Of a stretch of DNA of 40,086 bases, positions 15,175-22,954 are shown one piece after another. The notes beneath the pieces are model-generated. The model was not told the origin of the DNA and ran no database searches. It saw only the letters and a list, made by a program, of their open reading frames with translations. The first letter of the stretch is position 1. Every line of letters begins with the position of its first letter. Source of the stretch: a virus; IMG/VR virus record IMGVR_UViG_3300035695_000011, positions 1 through 40,086 of that record. The stretch is one strand, 5' to 3'. The position numbers and the translations under genes are program-made.

Positions 15175-16164
15175 CTAAGATGTTTGCAACTGCTCTGCTT
15201 TCCAAGCTCGCCAGTAGATCAAATCACCGTTGATACCCGCCGGGCTATTAGCCCCAGCCGCCAGGTACATTCCTCGGATTGCTGTGTTCCTGGTCGCTCC
15301 ATCTAACACGTCTTGGTTGCCCAATGGATTAGATGCAGGATTTGGTCCATCGCCAAACGGCACAGCGCTAGGCAAGGTATGAGGCGTAGCAGCTGTTGCA
15401 GTTAGGGGGAATGCAAACGCAGTGAACGCGCTGGAATCAATATCCACGGTCACTGTGTTATTGGTTGTGTTAATCGCAGTGATTAAGCCACGTAGACCGC
15501 TAATCTGGGTCATTCCATACATCGCTGGAACTACACCAAAGACGATGCGCTGACCGACGGTTAGATTGTGTGTCACAGAGAAGGTCACAACAGCTGAAGT
15601 AGCCTGCGTGATCGCTGTGATGAACAATCTGCGTGGATAGTACATCGGTTGGTTTTTAATGACCCTATAGGTGACAGCGGTACCGTTAACAGCACCAGCA
15701 GGTCCGTAAGGAATCCTGAAAGAGGTGTTAGCCGTTACCTGGTCTACTGTGAACTGATAACCGCTTAGTTGCAGGGCACCGGTTACGTTATAAACCTCTA
15801 CAATGTCTCCGTCAACGAGGGTACCTGTACCCGCAGTTGTGAAGATCTTTGTAGCTGCTGTGTAGGTGGTACCTGTCAAAGCAGGTCCAGGAGTTTGAGG
15901 ATCGGCGGTATTCAGAAGAGTGAATCCACCAGAGGTGAGGTCACTGATTGTTAGAACACCAGCAGCATCCGTAGCTTCCTGAATTCCGGTATCAGCAGCC
16001 ATACCACGCTGCCAACGGAATTTAACACCTGAGCCGTTCACGTTTGTCGCAATCTTCGTCCAGTTGTCGACTTCAAAGAAGTCCACATCGCAGGGAAGAT
16101 TGACCGAGTGCGCGGTTCCGTCACTAGTGAAGGAACCCTGTACATAATGATCTAAAACAGACAT
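15175..16164 (-). CDS. major virion structural protein (head decoration or related)
   Basis: This 329 aa beta-rich protein is immediately downstream of the capsid gene and ahead of a terminator, so it should be made in quantity. It contains one HG-F type module (about residues 185-255: VTHNLTVGQRIVF, MYGMTQISGLRGLITAI, VTVDIDSSAFTAFAFP) of the kind also present in two other virion genes. Decoration or cement protein is the best guess; a tail sheath is excluded by phage type. Confidence 0.55.
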   Translation of the reverse strand: MSVLDHYVQGSFTSDGTAHSVNLPCDVDFFEVDNWTKIATNVNGSGVKFRWQRGMAADTGIQEATDAAGVLTISDLTSGGFTLLNTADPQTPGPALTGTTYTAATKIFTTAGTGTLVDGDIVEVYNVTGALQLSGYQFTVDQVTANTSFRIPYGPAGAVNGTAVTYRVIKNQPMYYPRRLFITAITQATSAVVTFSVTHNLTVGQRIVFGVVPAMYGMTQISGLRGLITAINTTNNTVTVDIDSSAFTAFAFPLTATAATPHTLPSAVPFGDGPNPASNPLGNQDVLDGATRNTAIRGMYLAAGANSPAGINGDLIYWRAWKAEQLQTS

Positions 16165-16175
16165 GAAATACCTCC

Positions 16176-17123
16176 TTATGGTCTTTGCGTCATGCGTAGG
16201 TTAATAACCCAGGCGTCGTTTGTGATACGAGGCACTTCAGCCATTTTCCAACCACAAGATGCGTTGAGAGCCAGCGGTCCATCATAGATAGGTGGGCGAT
16301 AGATAAACTGTGCAGAGTATCCATCCTGCTCGATGCAGGCGTATGCCTCCATACCTACGCAGAACATGTTGTAAACGTTTGCCCCAAGTGCCGAAGCATT
16401 TGGTGTAACGCTACCAATCGAGCTGAGCAAGATACGCAGGTTCGATACAGAACCCCACTCAGGGCGCAAAACAGTAGCCTGATACGGATATTGAGCTTTG
16501 GCGATGAAACCAGAGATGTTCTCAATAGACCGGATCAAGTCTGTCGAACCCAGAGCAAAGTAAGCATCCCTTACAGGAGCTGTACCGAACTTGTCATCAC
16601 CTTCGATATTGTCTTCGATGGTGTAAGCATTATTGCCTGCTAGTGTTTGGATAACATTATCCACGTCACTACGGTTTGGTTCTGTGGGGTTGTCCCCGTT
16701 AGAACCACCTGTGCAGTTGATGAACGATGCGGTCGATGCAAGCATGTTACGCGTAAGTTCGTCTTCTGTCTGTCTTAAGCTCACACCCAAACGTTGTGCA
16801 GCCTCATTGAGGACCGGATCTTGGTTTTGGAGAGTGACTTGCTCATTGAGATAGATGTACGTTCCATAAAAGTCCATCTTCGCGTCGATGTCTACGGCCG
16901 TCAATTGCTGTGGAGGCGGTGTGATGCCGCTGTTGCCCAGTGGTACCGTAGCAGTAGCCAAAGGGTTGTATCTCCTCATGCGCAAAGTAGTACCACCATT
17001 TCGTGGCATTGCTTTCAGCATGGCGGGGATCTTGTGGATAAGATAAGGAACTGGGACAGACAGTAGCTTAAAGGAAAACGACTGCTGTACCGGTGCTGGA
17101 AGCACACTGGAAGTCGTGATCAT
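16176..17123 (-). CDS. major capsid protein, N4-gp56 family
   Basis: This 315 aa protein forms the icosahedral shell. It follows the N4-gp56 capsid pattern: an N-terminal arm, a central MPRNGGTTLRMRRYNPL, then PPPQQLTAVDIDAKMDFYGTY and YIYLNEQVTLQNQDPVLNEA. It ends in beta-rich sequence with the usual late-domain motif VINLRMTQRP. Length suits the family. It lies between a scaffold-like gene and the 329 aa virion gene, the expected order for head genes. Confidence 0.85.
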   Translation of the reverse strand: MITTSSVLPAPVQQSFSFKLLSVPVPYLIHKIPAMLKAMPRNGGTTLRMRRYNPLATATVPLGNSGITPPPQQLTAVDIDAKMDFYGTYIYLNEQVTLQNQDPVLNEAAQRLGVSLRQTEDELTRNMLASTASFINCTGGSNGDNPTEPNRSDVDNVIQTLAGNNAYTIEDNIEGDDKFGTAPVRDAYFALGSTDLIRSIENISGFIAKAQYPYQATVLRPEWGSVSNLRILLSSIGSVTPNASALGANVYNMFCVGMEAYACIEQDGYSAQFIYRPPIYDGPLALNASCGWKMAEVPRITNDAWVINLRMTQRP

Positions 17124-17140
17124 GCGTAAACCTCATTGGT

Positions 17141-17851
17141 CTACGCGCCTTTGCGAGCTGCGGCCATTTCCGCCAGGAGATGCTTTTTGAGCTCGGGTGT
17201 GAGGCCATTCACGAATAGGTTAGCTTCTGCAAGCGGACCCTGCTTTCTTACCGCCTGAACGGACATAGGCTTTTTGCTGTTTTCTTCAGCTTTGAGCTTA
17301 TCTGGAAGTGTTTGTTTCATCCTGTACCATTCAGAGGCTTTGATTGCTTCGTAGGTGGCTGTACCTTGCTCATAGGGATCTTCTTTAAGTGAGGCTAAAG
17401 CTTTAGCAAGGGCGCGATTGTTAGTTGCTAAATATTTAACGCTCTCTTCGTTCACAACCTCGTGGTAGTCAGGAAAGTCACGTTTAAGAGTCCTTTCGAC
17501 ATCATTAAGGTTTGGCTGGGATCGTTGAGCTACTTGCTGTTTTAAAGCCTGAATCTCACGATATAACTTCCTTTCTGAGTCGGTTAAGAGCTCTTCCTCG
17601 GGATCTGGCTGCGCGGGCGCTTGTTGTTGCCTGCGTAGATGTTCCAATTCCTGAGCCATCAACATTTGCTGATGTTGTGCTAGCTCCAGCTTACGTTGTT
17701 GTTCATCGATTCGAGCCCGAGCCATCTTCCAGTTTTTATCCTGTAGGTCCTCTACGGGAGATTCTGAAGAATCCTCGGCACTTAGCGCTTGTTCCTGTTC
17801 AGGTGGGATGACTTCCTGATTAACATCCAAAATATCAGAAACTTCGCTCAT
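17141..17851 (-). CDS. scaffold-like protein
   Basis: This 236 aa protein is acidic at its start and dominated by a Gln-rich coiled coil (about residues 42-110, for example LELAQHQQMLMAQELEHLRR). It has no hydrophobic core. Scaffolding proteins of this type guide capsid assembly and then leave the head. Position just upstream of the capsid gene supports the assignment. The start is preceded by AGGGGA. Confidence 0.75.
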   Translation of the reverse strand: MSEVSDILDVNQEVIPPEQEQALSAEDSSESPVEDLQDKNWKMARARIDEQQRKLELAQHQQMLMAQELEHLRRQQQAPAQPDPEEELLTDSERKLYREIQALKQQVAQRSQPNLNDVERTLKRDFPDYHEVVNEESVKYLATNNRALAKALASLKEDPYEQGTATYEAIKASEWYRMKQTLPDKLKAEENSKKPMSVQAVRKQGPLAEANLFVNGLTPELKKHLLAEMAAARKGA

Positions 17852-18124
17852 ATTTTCCCCTAGTTGGCGAGTCTAGATACAGCCTACGACATCCGCTGTC
17901 GTCGCGTAATTTCATGCTAACGTAAAGTATTTATTTTAGGAAGTTTTACTTTTCGGGTAAGTGCTTTTAGTGATAGTTTGAAGGGGTCGTAGCGCGACCG
18001 CAATGGCCTAGTCGTAAATGAGCCCCCTGCCTTTGATGCTAGCGCAGGGTTAACATTGGCAAGCATAGGCAGCCCGCAGCCTGGTAGCTCCAAAAGCGGG
18101 CAATTTTATTGGAGAAAATCGAAA
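17852..18124. promoter_or_regulatory. divergent control region between head genes and methyltransferase unit
   Basis: There is no convincing gene in these 273 bases. It must carry promoters for the leftward head operon and the rightward 18125-19230 unit. On the minus strand TTACCC and TAAAAT with a 16-base spacer (around 17930-17960) is a weak candidate. Hairpins are visible at 17886-17902 (ACGACA/TGTCGT, loop TCCGC) in the leader of the scaffold gene, and at 18072-18101 (GCCCGC/GCGGGC) just before the RBS of the 18125 gene. Both may affect translation or transcription. Confidence 0.4.
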
Positions 18125-18331
18125 ATGGGCATCAAGGAAGACGACTACAATAGATGCTGGCTAATAATCGAGGACGTGGGCAACGTTCCCGTTTCCTATT
18201 GGAATGCGATGCCTCTTCCGGATCACATCAAACTAGCATTAGAAACCATCTCTAAATATGCCTGGAGAGATGTCTCGGCTCAGCAAGCTTTCTGCGATGC
18301 CCATCAGCATTTCGGCGAGATCGATAATTAG
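18125..18331 (+). CDS. small hypothetical protein ahead of the tRNA
   Basis: A 68 aa protein starting MGIKEDDYNRCWLIIEDVG, with GGAG (18111-18114) upstream. An upstream in-frame TTG (18056) would add 23 residues, but it has no ribosome-binding site and overlaps the hairpin. No family is recognised. The final base of its stop codon is the first base of the tRNA, so the two are produced from one transcript. Confidence 0.55.
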   Translation: MGIKEDDYNRCWLIIEDVGNVPVSYWNAMPLPDHIKLALETISKYAWRDVSAQQAFCDAHQHFGEIDN

Positions 18332-18402
18332 GCCCTGTGGTGTAATGGTTAGCACACTTCACTTTCTATGAGAGAGCGTCGGTTCGAATCCGGCCAGGGT
18401 CA
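18331..18402 (+). tRNA. tRNA, probably Glu (UUC)
   Basis: A cloverleaf is readable: acceptor GGCCCTG pairs with CAGGGTC (one G-U); the D arm has GTGT/GCAC and an eight-base loop with GG; the T arm has GTCGG/CCGGC around TTCGAAT; discriminator is A and no CCA is encoded. With standard spacing the anticodon is TTC (18364-18366). T11-A24, T13-G22 and a four-base variable region are features of bacterial tRNA-Glu. The anticodon stem is weak (one mismatch at 27-43, one G-U), base 37 is U where a purine is normal, and a shifted loop would read TCT (Arg). Confidence 0.75.
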
Positions 18403-18405
18403 AAA

Positions 18406-19230
18406 ATGGTATTGAATGGCTTGGATTTATTTAGCGGAATCGGAGGACTTAGTCTCGCACTCAGTGAATGGGTCCGACCAATCGCCTATTGCGAAATCGA
18501 CTCCTACTGTCAAGGAGTGCTCCTGTCTAGACAGTCCGTGGGACATATTTCATCCGCTCCTATCTGGGACGATATACGGACGTTCCCTGACATATTTCAA
18601 CCCGGATTCATTGATATCATCTTCGGCGGATTCCCATGCCAGGACATCAGCGTTGCAGGCAGTGGACAGGGCTTGGCAGGAGAGCGAAGCGGGCTTTTTT
18701 TTGAGATCATTCGACTTGTCCGAGAAATACAGCCACCCTTTATTTTCCTGGAAAACGTCCCGGCAATCAGAACCCGAGGACTTGATACCGTGCTCAAAGA
18801 ATTTGCCAAAGCACGGTATGATTGTCGATGGACGATGCTATCAGCTGCGGATGTCGGAGCTCCCCATAAAAGAGAACGATGGTTTTTGTTGGCAAGACGA
18901 AGACCAGATTCAGCGGAAATTCATTCCCACCCCGATGGCGAACAATCTCCCCAGATCAAAGAAAGCGAAAGAAGTTCACTCGTCCGGTCCGAGATTGGTG
19001 GATTACGTGAGAATGTGGGCCACACCAACAGCAAGGGATTGGAGGGTGGGAAAGAGCAACAATGCGAGGAACTCAAGGCCATTGAGCGAAGTGATTGGTG
19101 GTCAGCTGAGCCCGATGTGGGTAGAGTGGTTAATGGGCTTCCCCATAGGGTGGACAGAATTAGAGGCCTGGGCAATTCCGTGGTTCCTAAGCAGGCGAAA
19201 GAAGCGTTTAAAAGATTAATGGGACTGTAA
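18406..19230 (+). CDS. dcm: DNA C5-cytosine methyltransferase
   Basis: This 274 aa enzyme transfers a methyl group from S-adenosylmethionine to carbon 5 of cytosine. All core motifs are present: I LDLFSGIGG (6-14), IV GGFPCQDIS with catalytic Cys78, VI ENV (116-118), VIII KRERWF (155-160), and IX/X RGLGNSVVP (253-261) with a short C-terminal helix. The target-recognition region between VIII and IX is short, as in compact phage orphan enzymes. No restriction gene is near, so self-protection is likely. The only visible ribosome-binding site (AGGG, 18396-18399) lies in the acceptor arm of the tRNA. A second frame is open through nearly the whole gene (18416-19219). Confidence 0.93.
   Translation: MVLNGLDLFSGIGGLSLALSEWVRPIAYCEIDSYCQGVLLSRQSVGHISSAPIWDDIRTFPDIFQPGFIDIIFGGFPCQDISVAGSGQGLAGERSGLFFEIIRLVREIQPPFIFLENVPAIRTRGLDTVLKEFAKARYDCRWTMLSAADVGAPHKRERWFLLARRRPDSAEIHSHPDGEQSPQIKESERSSLVRSEIGGLRENVGHTNSKGLEGGKEQQCEELKAIERSDWWSAEPDVGRVVNGLPHRVDRIRGLGNSVVPKQAKEAFKRLMGL
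18416..19219 (+). CDS. overprinted protein within dcm, +1 frame
   Basis: A 267-codon frame runs inside the methyltransferase gene without a stop and starts at an ATG directly after a TGA in that frame. Its C-terminal half carries motifs I recall from stand-alone phage proteins found with Dcm: HARTSALQ, SWKTSR, PKHGMIVDGRCYQLR, WATPTARDW, NSRPLSEVIGGQLSP and WVEWLMGFPIGWTELE. The same bases give EPDVGRVVNGLPHRVDRI in the methyltransferase frame, so both products look conserved. Function is unknown. No own ribosome-binding site is evident, so expression would need reinitiation, leaky scanning from 18406, or an internal start. Confidence 0.6.
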   Translation: MAWIYLAESEDLVSHSVNGSDQSPIAKSTPTVKECSCLDSPWDIFHPLLSGTIYGRSLTYFNPDSLISSSADSHARTSALQAVDRAWQESEAGFFLRSFDLSEKYSHPLFSWKTSRQSEPEDLIPCSKNLPKHGMIVDGRCYQLRMSELPIKENDGFCWQDEDQIQRKFIPTPMANNLPRSKKAKEVHSSGPRLVDYVRMWATPTARDWRVGKSNNARNSRPLSEVIGGQLSPMWVEWLMGFPIGWTELEAWAIPWFLSRRKKRLKD

Positions 19231-19605
19231 ACATTCATCGCACCGAGTCTTAGCCCATCCATGGGGATAATGAGTTGCGGGCTTGCCGCAGACTTCGCAG
19301 GTATAAGCACTTTTGACTTCCGCGTCACAAATAGCGTCATCCATTTCATCTGTCGACGTAGACATATAGAAGCAGAGAATGCCCCACTTTTCTTTGACCT
19401 GTTCCGCGCATGGAACAGATTCGTTATCAATATCGAAATCCTCCATGAACGGAACGATCATCTCTTCGAGTTTGGCACTCAATTCATTGATAATGTCGAA
19501 CCATCCATCGCCGCATTCGAATGCGAAGCTATAACCTAATTCTACGGCTCTTCGATAAAGATAGGGATATTTTTCCGTTAGAATCTTGGAGTTCTCGCGA
19601 TTCAA
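19216..19605 (-). CDS. conserved phage protein with Cys-rich end
   Basis: A 129 aa protein from TTG at 19605, which overlaps the upstream stop (TTGA) and has AAAGGGA seven bases before it. Upstream in-frame codons up to 19722 shadow the preceding gene. The pattern KYPYLYRR, ECGDGWFDIINEL, EQVKEKWGILCFYM and a final CEVCGKPA...TRCDEC matches a widespread hypothetical phage protein, probably zinc-binding at its C-terminus. It converges on dcm, with the last 15 bases shared. Confidence 0.65.
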   Translation of the reverse strand: MNRENSKILTEKYPYLYRRAVELGYSFAFECGDGWFDIINELSAKLEEMIVPFMEDFDIDNESVPCAEQVKEKWGILCFYMSTSTDEMDDAICDAEVKSAYTCEVCGKPATHYPHGWAKTRCDECLQSH

Positions 19606-20051
19606 ATCAGCGTCCCTTTCAGAAAGCAGCGACAGAAGTAGGAAAGTTCTTCCTCGTTCTTTTCTGGGATAAAGGCCGGATGGGCCATCATATGGGTCGT
19701 TTCGATATCTGGGATGCACCAAACAAAGCGTAGATCTTCGGCTTTGGGGTCATACCAATACAGGGAAAGGTCATAGGAAGGGCTAGGACGGGTCTGGCGG
19801 TAGTAAAATTGAGTCCGAATGACATTGGCAAGGTGGCGCTCTTTACGGAGCTGTACGCAAACGTAGAAAGGCTTCTCTTTGCCTAACGCCTGCTCCCCTC
19901 GCCTAGCGCAATCGATGAGGCTATTTACGTAGCCCTTGGTCATTTCTTTCTGAGTGTCAACGACAGGCTGTTGACCATCATAAACCTCGGCCAACCGCTG
20001 ACAGGCGGCCCCTATTGTTTCGATTGGCTCATTGTCCTTCGTTTCCATCAT
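19602..20051 (-). CDS. conserved phage hypothetical protein
   Basis: A 149 aa protein. The core PFYVCVQLRKERHLANVIRT followed by FYYRQTRPSPSYDLSLYWYD and FVWCIPDIET resembles a conserved head-cluster phage protein of unknown role. It overlaps the next leftward gene by TTGA and the preceding one by four bases. Confidence 0.6.
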   Translation of the reverse strand: MMETKDNEPIETIGAACQRLAEVYDGQQPVVDTQKEMTKGYVNSLIDCARRGEQALGKEKPFYVCVQLRKERHLANVIRTQFYYRQTRPSPSYDLSLYWYDPKAEDLRFVWCIPDIETTHMMAHPAFIPEKNEEELSYFCRCFLKGTLI

Positions 20052-20233
20052 CGCTTGCTTTGCCTTTGTATATCTATGCCGATGTCCTTTCGACTGCCGA
20101 TTTCACGAGTGTAATCTTTTTCCGCGTCGGCCTTCGGTTGCTTATACTCTAAGACCTGGTTAGAAGCATGCTTCTTTCTCAAGGTCCTTTCCAACAACTT
20201 CTCAGCCTTTCTAGGTCTCGGCATAGTGGGCAT
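20048..20233 (-). CDS. small basic protein
   Basis: A 61 aa basic, helical protein (RKAEKLLERTLRKKHASNQV). Its ATG overlaps the upstream stop (TAATG) and its end overlaps the next ATG. It resembles the small basic helper proteins often encoded between portal and head genes. Function unknown. Confidence 0.55.
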   Translation of the reverse strand: MPTMPRPRKAEKLLERTLRKKHASNQVLEYKQPKADAEKDYTREIGSRKDIGIDIQRQSKR

Positions 20234-20442
20234 TACTTACCTATGGCTCTCTTGCGAGGCTTATCCTGCAATTTCATCTCTTTTTTCATAGACTTGCTTT
20301 CGGGCATCTTCTTGGCATAGTCTTTCTCCATATCCGCGACGACGTCTGTTTTAGACTGCTTGGCGTCCTTATGAGCACTCTTCTTCATCAGCTTCTTGCC
20401 AAGAGTATTGGTTCCCTTGGGAGCCTTGGGGGCATGGATCAT
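20233..20442 (-). CDS. small Lys-rich protein
   Basis: A 69 aa protein with about one third Lys or Arg. AAGGAG precedes the ATG. It overlaps the preceding gene by 74 bases in a different frame. Probably binds nucleic acid or an acidic virion partner; no family is recognised. Confidence 0.55.
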   Translation of the reverse strand: MIHAPKAPKGTNTLGKKLMKKSAHKDAKQSKTDVVADMEKDYAKKMPESKSMKKEMKLQDKPRKRAIGK

Positions 20443-20608
20443 TAAAATAACTCCTTTCGATTCTTACGCCGCTGAAAGTAAGTAATTCCTCAATTACCCT
20501 CGAGCCCTCCGACGCCCTAGATATCGTAACATAATCCCCTTTGGATATGTCGCGAGACCCGTCATCAAGCTGTTGGATAACTGAGGGATCTACCCACTCG
20601 TCATGCAT
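20369..20608 (-). CDS. hypothetical protein
   Basis: A 79 aa protein starting MHDEWVDPSVIQQLDDGSRD. Its ATG overlaps the upstream stop (TAATG), which supports translation. A small beta-rich domain (DYVTISRASEGSRVIEELLT) may be a head-completion fold, but this is a guess. The last 25 codons overlap the next gene. Confidence 0.5.
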   Translation of the reverse strand: MHDEWVDPSVIQQLDDGSRDISKGDYVTISRASEGSRVIEELLTFSGVRIERSYFNDPCPQGSQGNQYSWQEADEEECS

Positions 20609-20826
20609 TAATACATTCCGCGATCTAGATTTTTGCGCTTTTTGCCACTTTCTTGCTTAGCATCGCCTTCGAGACGCATCATGGTATCGTCTAACTCTGG
20701 CATGTTATAGCTATATCCGTTGGATGGATATTGTTCCATAACAACTTCGGTAGGCATATTGGCATGCTTTCCCTGACCCATTCTGTGGCCTTCTTCTTCC
20801 GAGGTTCCCCCCATAAACTTTTTCAT
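20608..20826 (-). CDS. small hypothetical protein after the portal gene
   Basis: A 72 aa Gly-, Met- and Lys-rich protein starting MKKFMGGTSEEEGHRMGQG, with TAGGAG before the ATG. No family is recognised. It sits ten bases downstream of the portal gene. Confidence 0.55.
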   Translation of the reverse strand: MKKFMGGTSEEEGHRMGQGKHANMPTEVVMEQYPSNGYSYNMPELDDTMMRLEGDAKQESGKKRKNLDRGMY

Positions 20827-20836
20827 CTTACAACTC

Positions 20837-22897
20837 CTAGTTGCTTTTTTCGGCTACGGCCTGCGCGGCGGTTGCTTCACTGGCTTCGCCTTTCATTTGT
20901 TCTCGTTCTGACCGATTTCGGTGGCTCTCTTCAATCGTATGCAAGAGCCCCATTAAATCGACAATAGATTTTTCATCCATGGCTTCTAATTCCTTCAGGG
21001 CCTTGAGTTCATTATAGACGCTCATGGCTCTCTGATTTTCCGCTTCTGCTAAGCGCTCTACAGCCAATGCCCTGTTCTCCTGAACACGAGCTACACGCTC
21101 TATGCCTAGGCCTTCGTTAGCTGTGCTCTGTGCCTGTAAGTTTTTAATCTGAGCCTGCTGTAGGGCCATAGCCATTTGATGCTGTTCCTGGGCCATTTGT
21201 GAGGATTGCTCGGATCTGGCTTGCGTCTTCTCAACAAGCTCGCGCTTATTCTGTAGAGTTGCGGATTCAAGGAGGTCTTCGGGTGTGATCATGTCCCCGA
21301 GCACTTCCCGCAGTTGCAACATCTGAGCAAAATTCATCTGACGCTGCGTTGTCGTATCCAAACCTTCTTCTACGGCGCAATCATACTCTGCAAACACCTT
21401 GCTATAGAATTCAGGGGCAGGTTCTTCTCCGATAATCCTTCGTATCTTTCCAGGCGTATAGTTAGCCTGCATAAGTTCCATCTTGATTTCGCCGCATACC
21501 TTTTGGGTAAAGTCGGCTTGATCGAATAGGATTTGGAGGGTTGTCAATCCCGCGCCCTGACGCAACATAGAGAGGATGCCGGCTTTCTCATCGGTCGCAG
21601 ATCCTAACAGCTCTTCGTTAACCCCAGAAATCTCCATGATCTCACGGCCCATGATCTCACTGAGCTGGAACATGCTTGAAGGTATCGCGGGAGCCGAAAT
21701 AAATTCGACATCGGTCATTTCCGCTTCTTTCTTCAAAGCGAATTGGCGACCCTGGCCCTGCATGAAAACACTCTTAGGGTCAACTAAAGAGTCCTCTTTG
21801 TATTTGACTCCTGAATTGATCTGGCTTTCAAGGATATCCAATTCAATGATTTTGCGCCTATTGTAGAGGTATTGCGCATCACGAAGACCCCTCACCACAC
21901 CCTGACAGCGGTATGGAAAATACGGTATTTGTGGTGAATAATATCCGAGCATCGCAGCGAATGGATAGCGATCAATGCCCATGGGATTGCGTCCATGATA
22001 CATCGTGCGACCATTTACCATAATCGCGAGTTTTACCGTCGGAATGATTTGATCAATGACTTTAATTTGAGGATGGCTCCTCGCAAACATTGACATGCTT
22101 TCTTCATCATATTTCCACTCCAAAGTTTCTCCGGACTCTACATCAACCAGAAGTTTTCTGGAGCGATAATCCAGGTAGAAAAATTCATCATAAGAAAGAA
22201 GATCCTGCATAGCATAGTTGTAAGCCTCGGGTTGAAACTGAAACTTGCCGTCACGCCATCCACGGGCATACATTGAATTGATTAGGTCTTTCTGGTCAGG
22301 GAGAATTGATTTAAGCTCGATCTTAGAAAGCCACTTACGAGTCCATATGAAGCGGCAATCGCTGAGGTCGTGCTTTTTGAAGAATGGGTCGATTAGATAT
22401 TCGTTGTAGGAGACGTTGTCACATTTGATATCCCCGTTAACCGGATCCTCTCTGTAGTCCATCCAAAAGGACAATAGGTTCATTCCAGTGTCAATCGCAC
22501 CGCCTTCAAAAGCTTGTGAAAAGGTATCCGCAAAATTCATCCGACGGTCAGCGTCGATCATTAATTTAGAGAATTGATCTGCTCCGATTTCGCCCTTATT
22601 ATGGACAGGCGTCACAACCGTGCTCTTACGGTGCTGTCGCTGATATCCGCCGATCATGTTTCTGATTCGGCGAATCCTATTGAAGTTAAATTGACGTCTT
22701 CTGAAAGCAGGAAGATTGCCGTAGATATCATTCCAAAGGGTTTGATCGCCCGCTACAAATCGGGAATCGATATCACTTTCCGACCAAAAAGATTGTTGGA
22801 TCTGAATACTTGAGGCGTAATAGTACTCGATCATCTCATGAACGGTACGGTCATCCTGATCGTAGTACTGCGTGTCAATTTGAGGGAAAAGAGTCAC
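20837..22897 (-). CDS. portal protein, P22 type
   Basis: This 686 aa protein forms the dodecameric ring through which DNA is packaged and released. Length and layout match P22-type portals (about 725 aa): a helical N-terminal part (RRQFNFNRIRRIRNMIGGYQ), a central core with FPYRCQGVVRGLRDAQYLYNR and SGVNEELLGS, and a long Gln/Ala-rich C-terminal helix (about residues 560-660) like the P22 barrel. The frame begins at a GTG with no close ribosome-binding site. The nearby AGGGGA serves an ATG ten bases upstream in another frame, so the start is uncertain. Confidence 0.85.
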   Translation of the reverse strand: MTLFPQIDTQYYDQDDRTVHEMIEYYYASSIQIQQSFWSESDIDSRFVAGDQTLWNDIYGNLPAFRRRQFNFNRIRRIRNMIGGYQRQHRKSTVVTPVHNKGEIGADQFSKLMIDADRRMNFADTFSQAFEGGAIDTGMNLLSFWMDYREDPVNGDIKCDNVSYNEYLIDPFFKKHDLSDCRFIWTRKWLSKIELKSILPDQKDLINSMYARGWRDGKFQFQPEAYNYAMQDLLSYDEFFYLDYRSRKLLVDVESGETLEWKYDEESMSMFARSHPQIKVIDQIIPTVKLAIMVNGRTMYHGRNPMGIDRYPFAAMLGYYSPQIPYFPYRCQGVVRGLRDAQYLYNRRKIIELDILESQINSGVKYKEDSLVDPKSVFMQGQGRQFALKKEAEMTDVEFISAPAIPSSMFQLSEIMGREIMEISGVNEELLGSATDEKAGILSMLRQGAGLTTLQILFDQADFTQKVCGEIKMELMQANYTPGKIRRIIGEEPAPEFYSKVFAEYDCAVEEGLDTTTQRQMNFAQMLQLREVLGDMITPEDLLESATLQNKRELVEKTQARSEQSSQMAQEQHQMAMALQQAQIKNLQAQSTANEGLGIERVARVQENRALAVERLAEAENQRAMSVYNELKALKELEAMDEKSIVDLMGLLHTIEESHRNRSEREQMKGEASEATAAQAVAEKSN

Positions 22898-22941
22898 GGC
22901 AAGCCATTTTATTTTTCCCCTAGACTACCTTATGGCTTACC
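22898..22941 (-). promoter_or_regulatory. hairpin flush with the portal start codon
   Basis: On the leftward transcript GGTAAGCCAT and ATGGCTTGCC pair over ten bases (one U-G), with the AGGGGA ribosome-binding site in the loop and the portal GTG directly after the stem. It could restrain translation of the portal, which is needed in only twelve copies per particle. Confidence 0.4.
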
Positions 22942-22954
22942 CAGTGTAAAGAAA

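Noticed and set aside
18056-18124. Second tRNA or extended start before the tRNA
   Set aside because: AGCCTGGTAGC looks like a D loop, but there is no T arm or acceptor pairing; it is only a hairpin (18072-18101).
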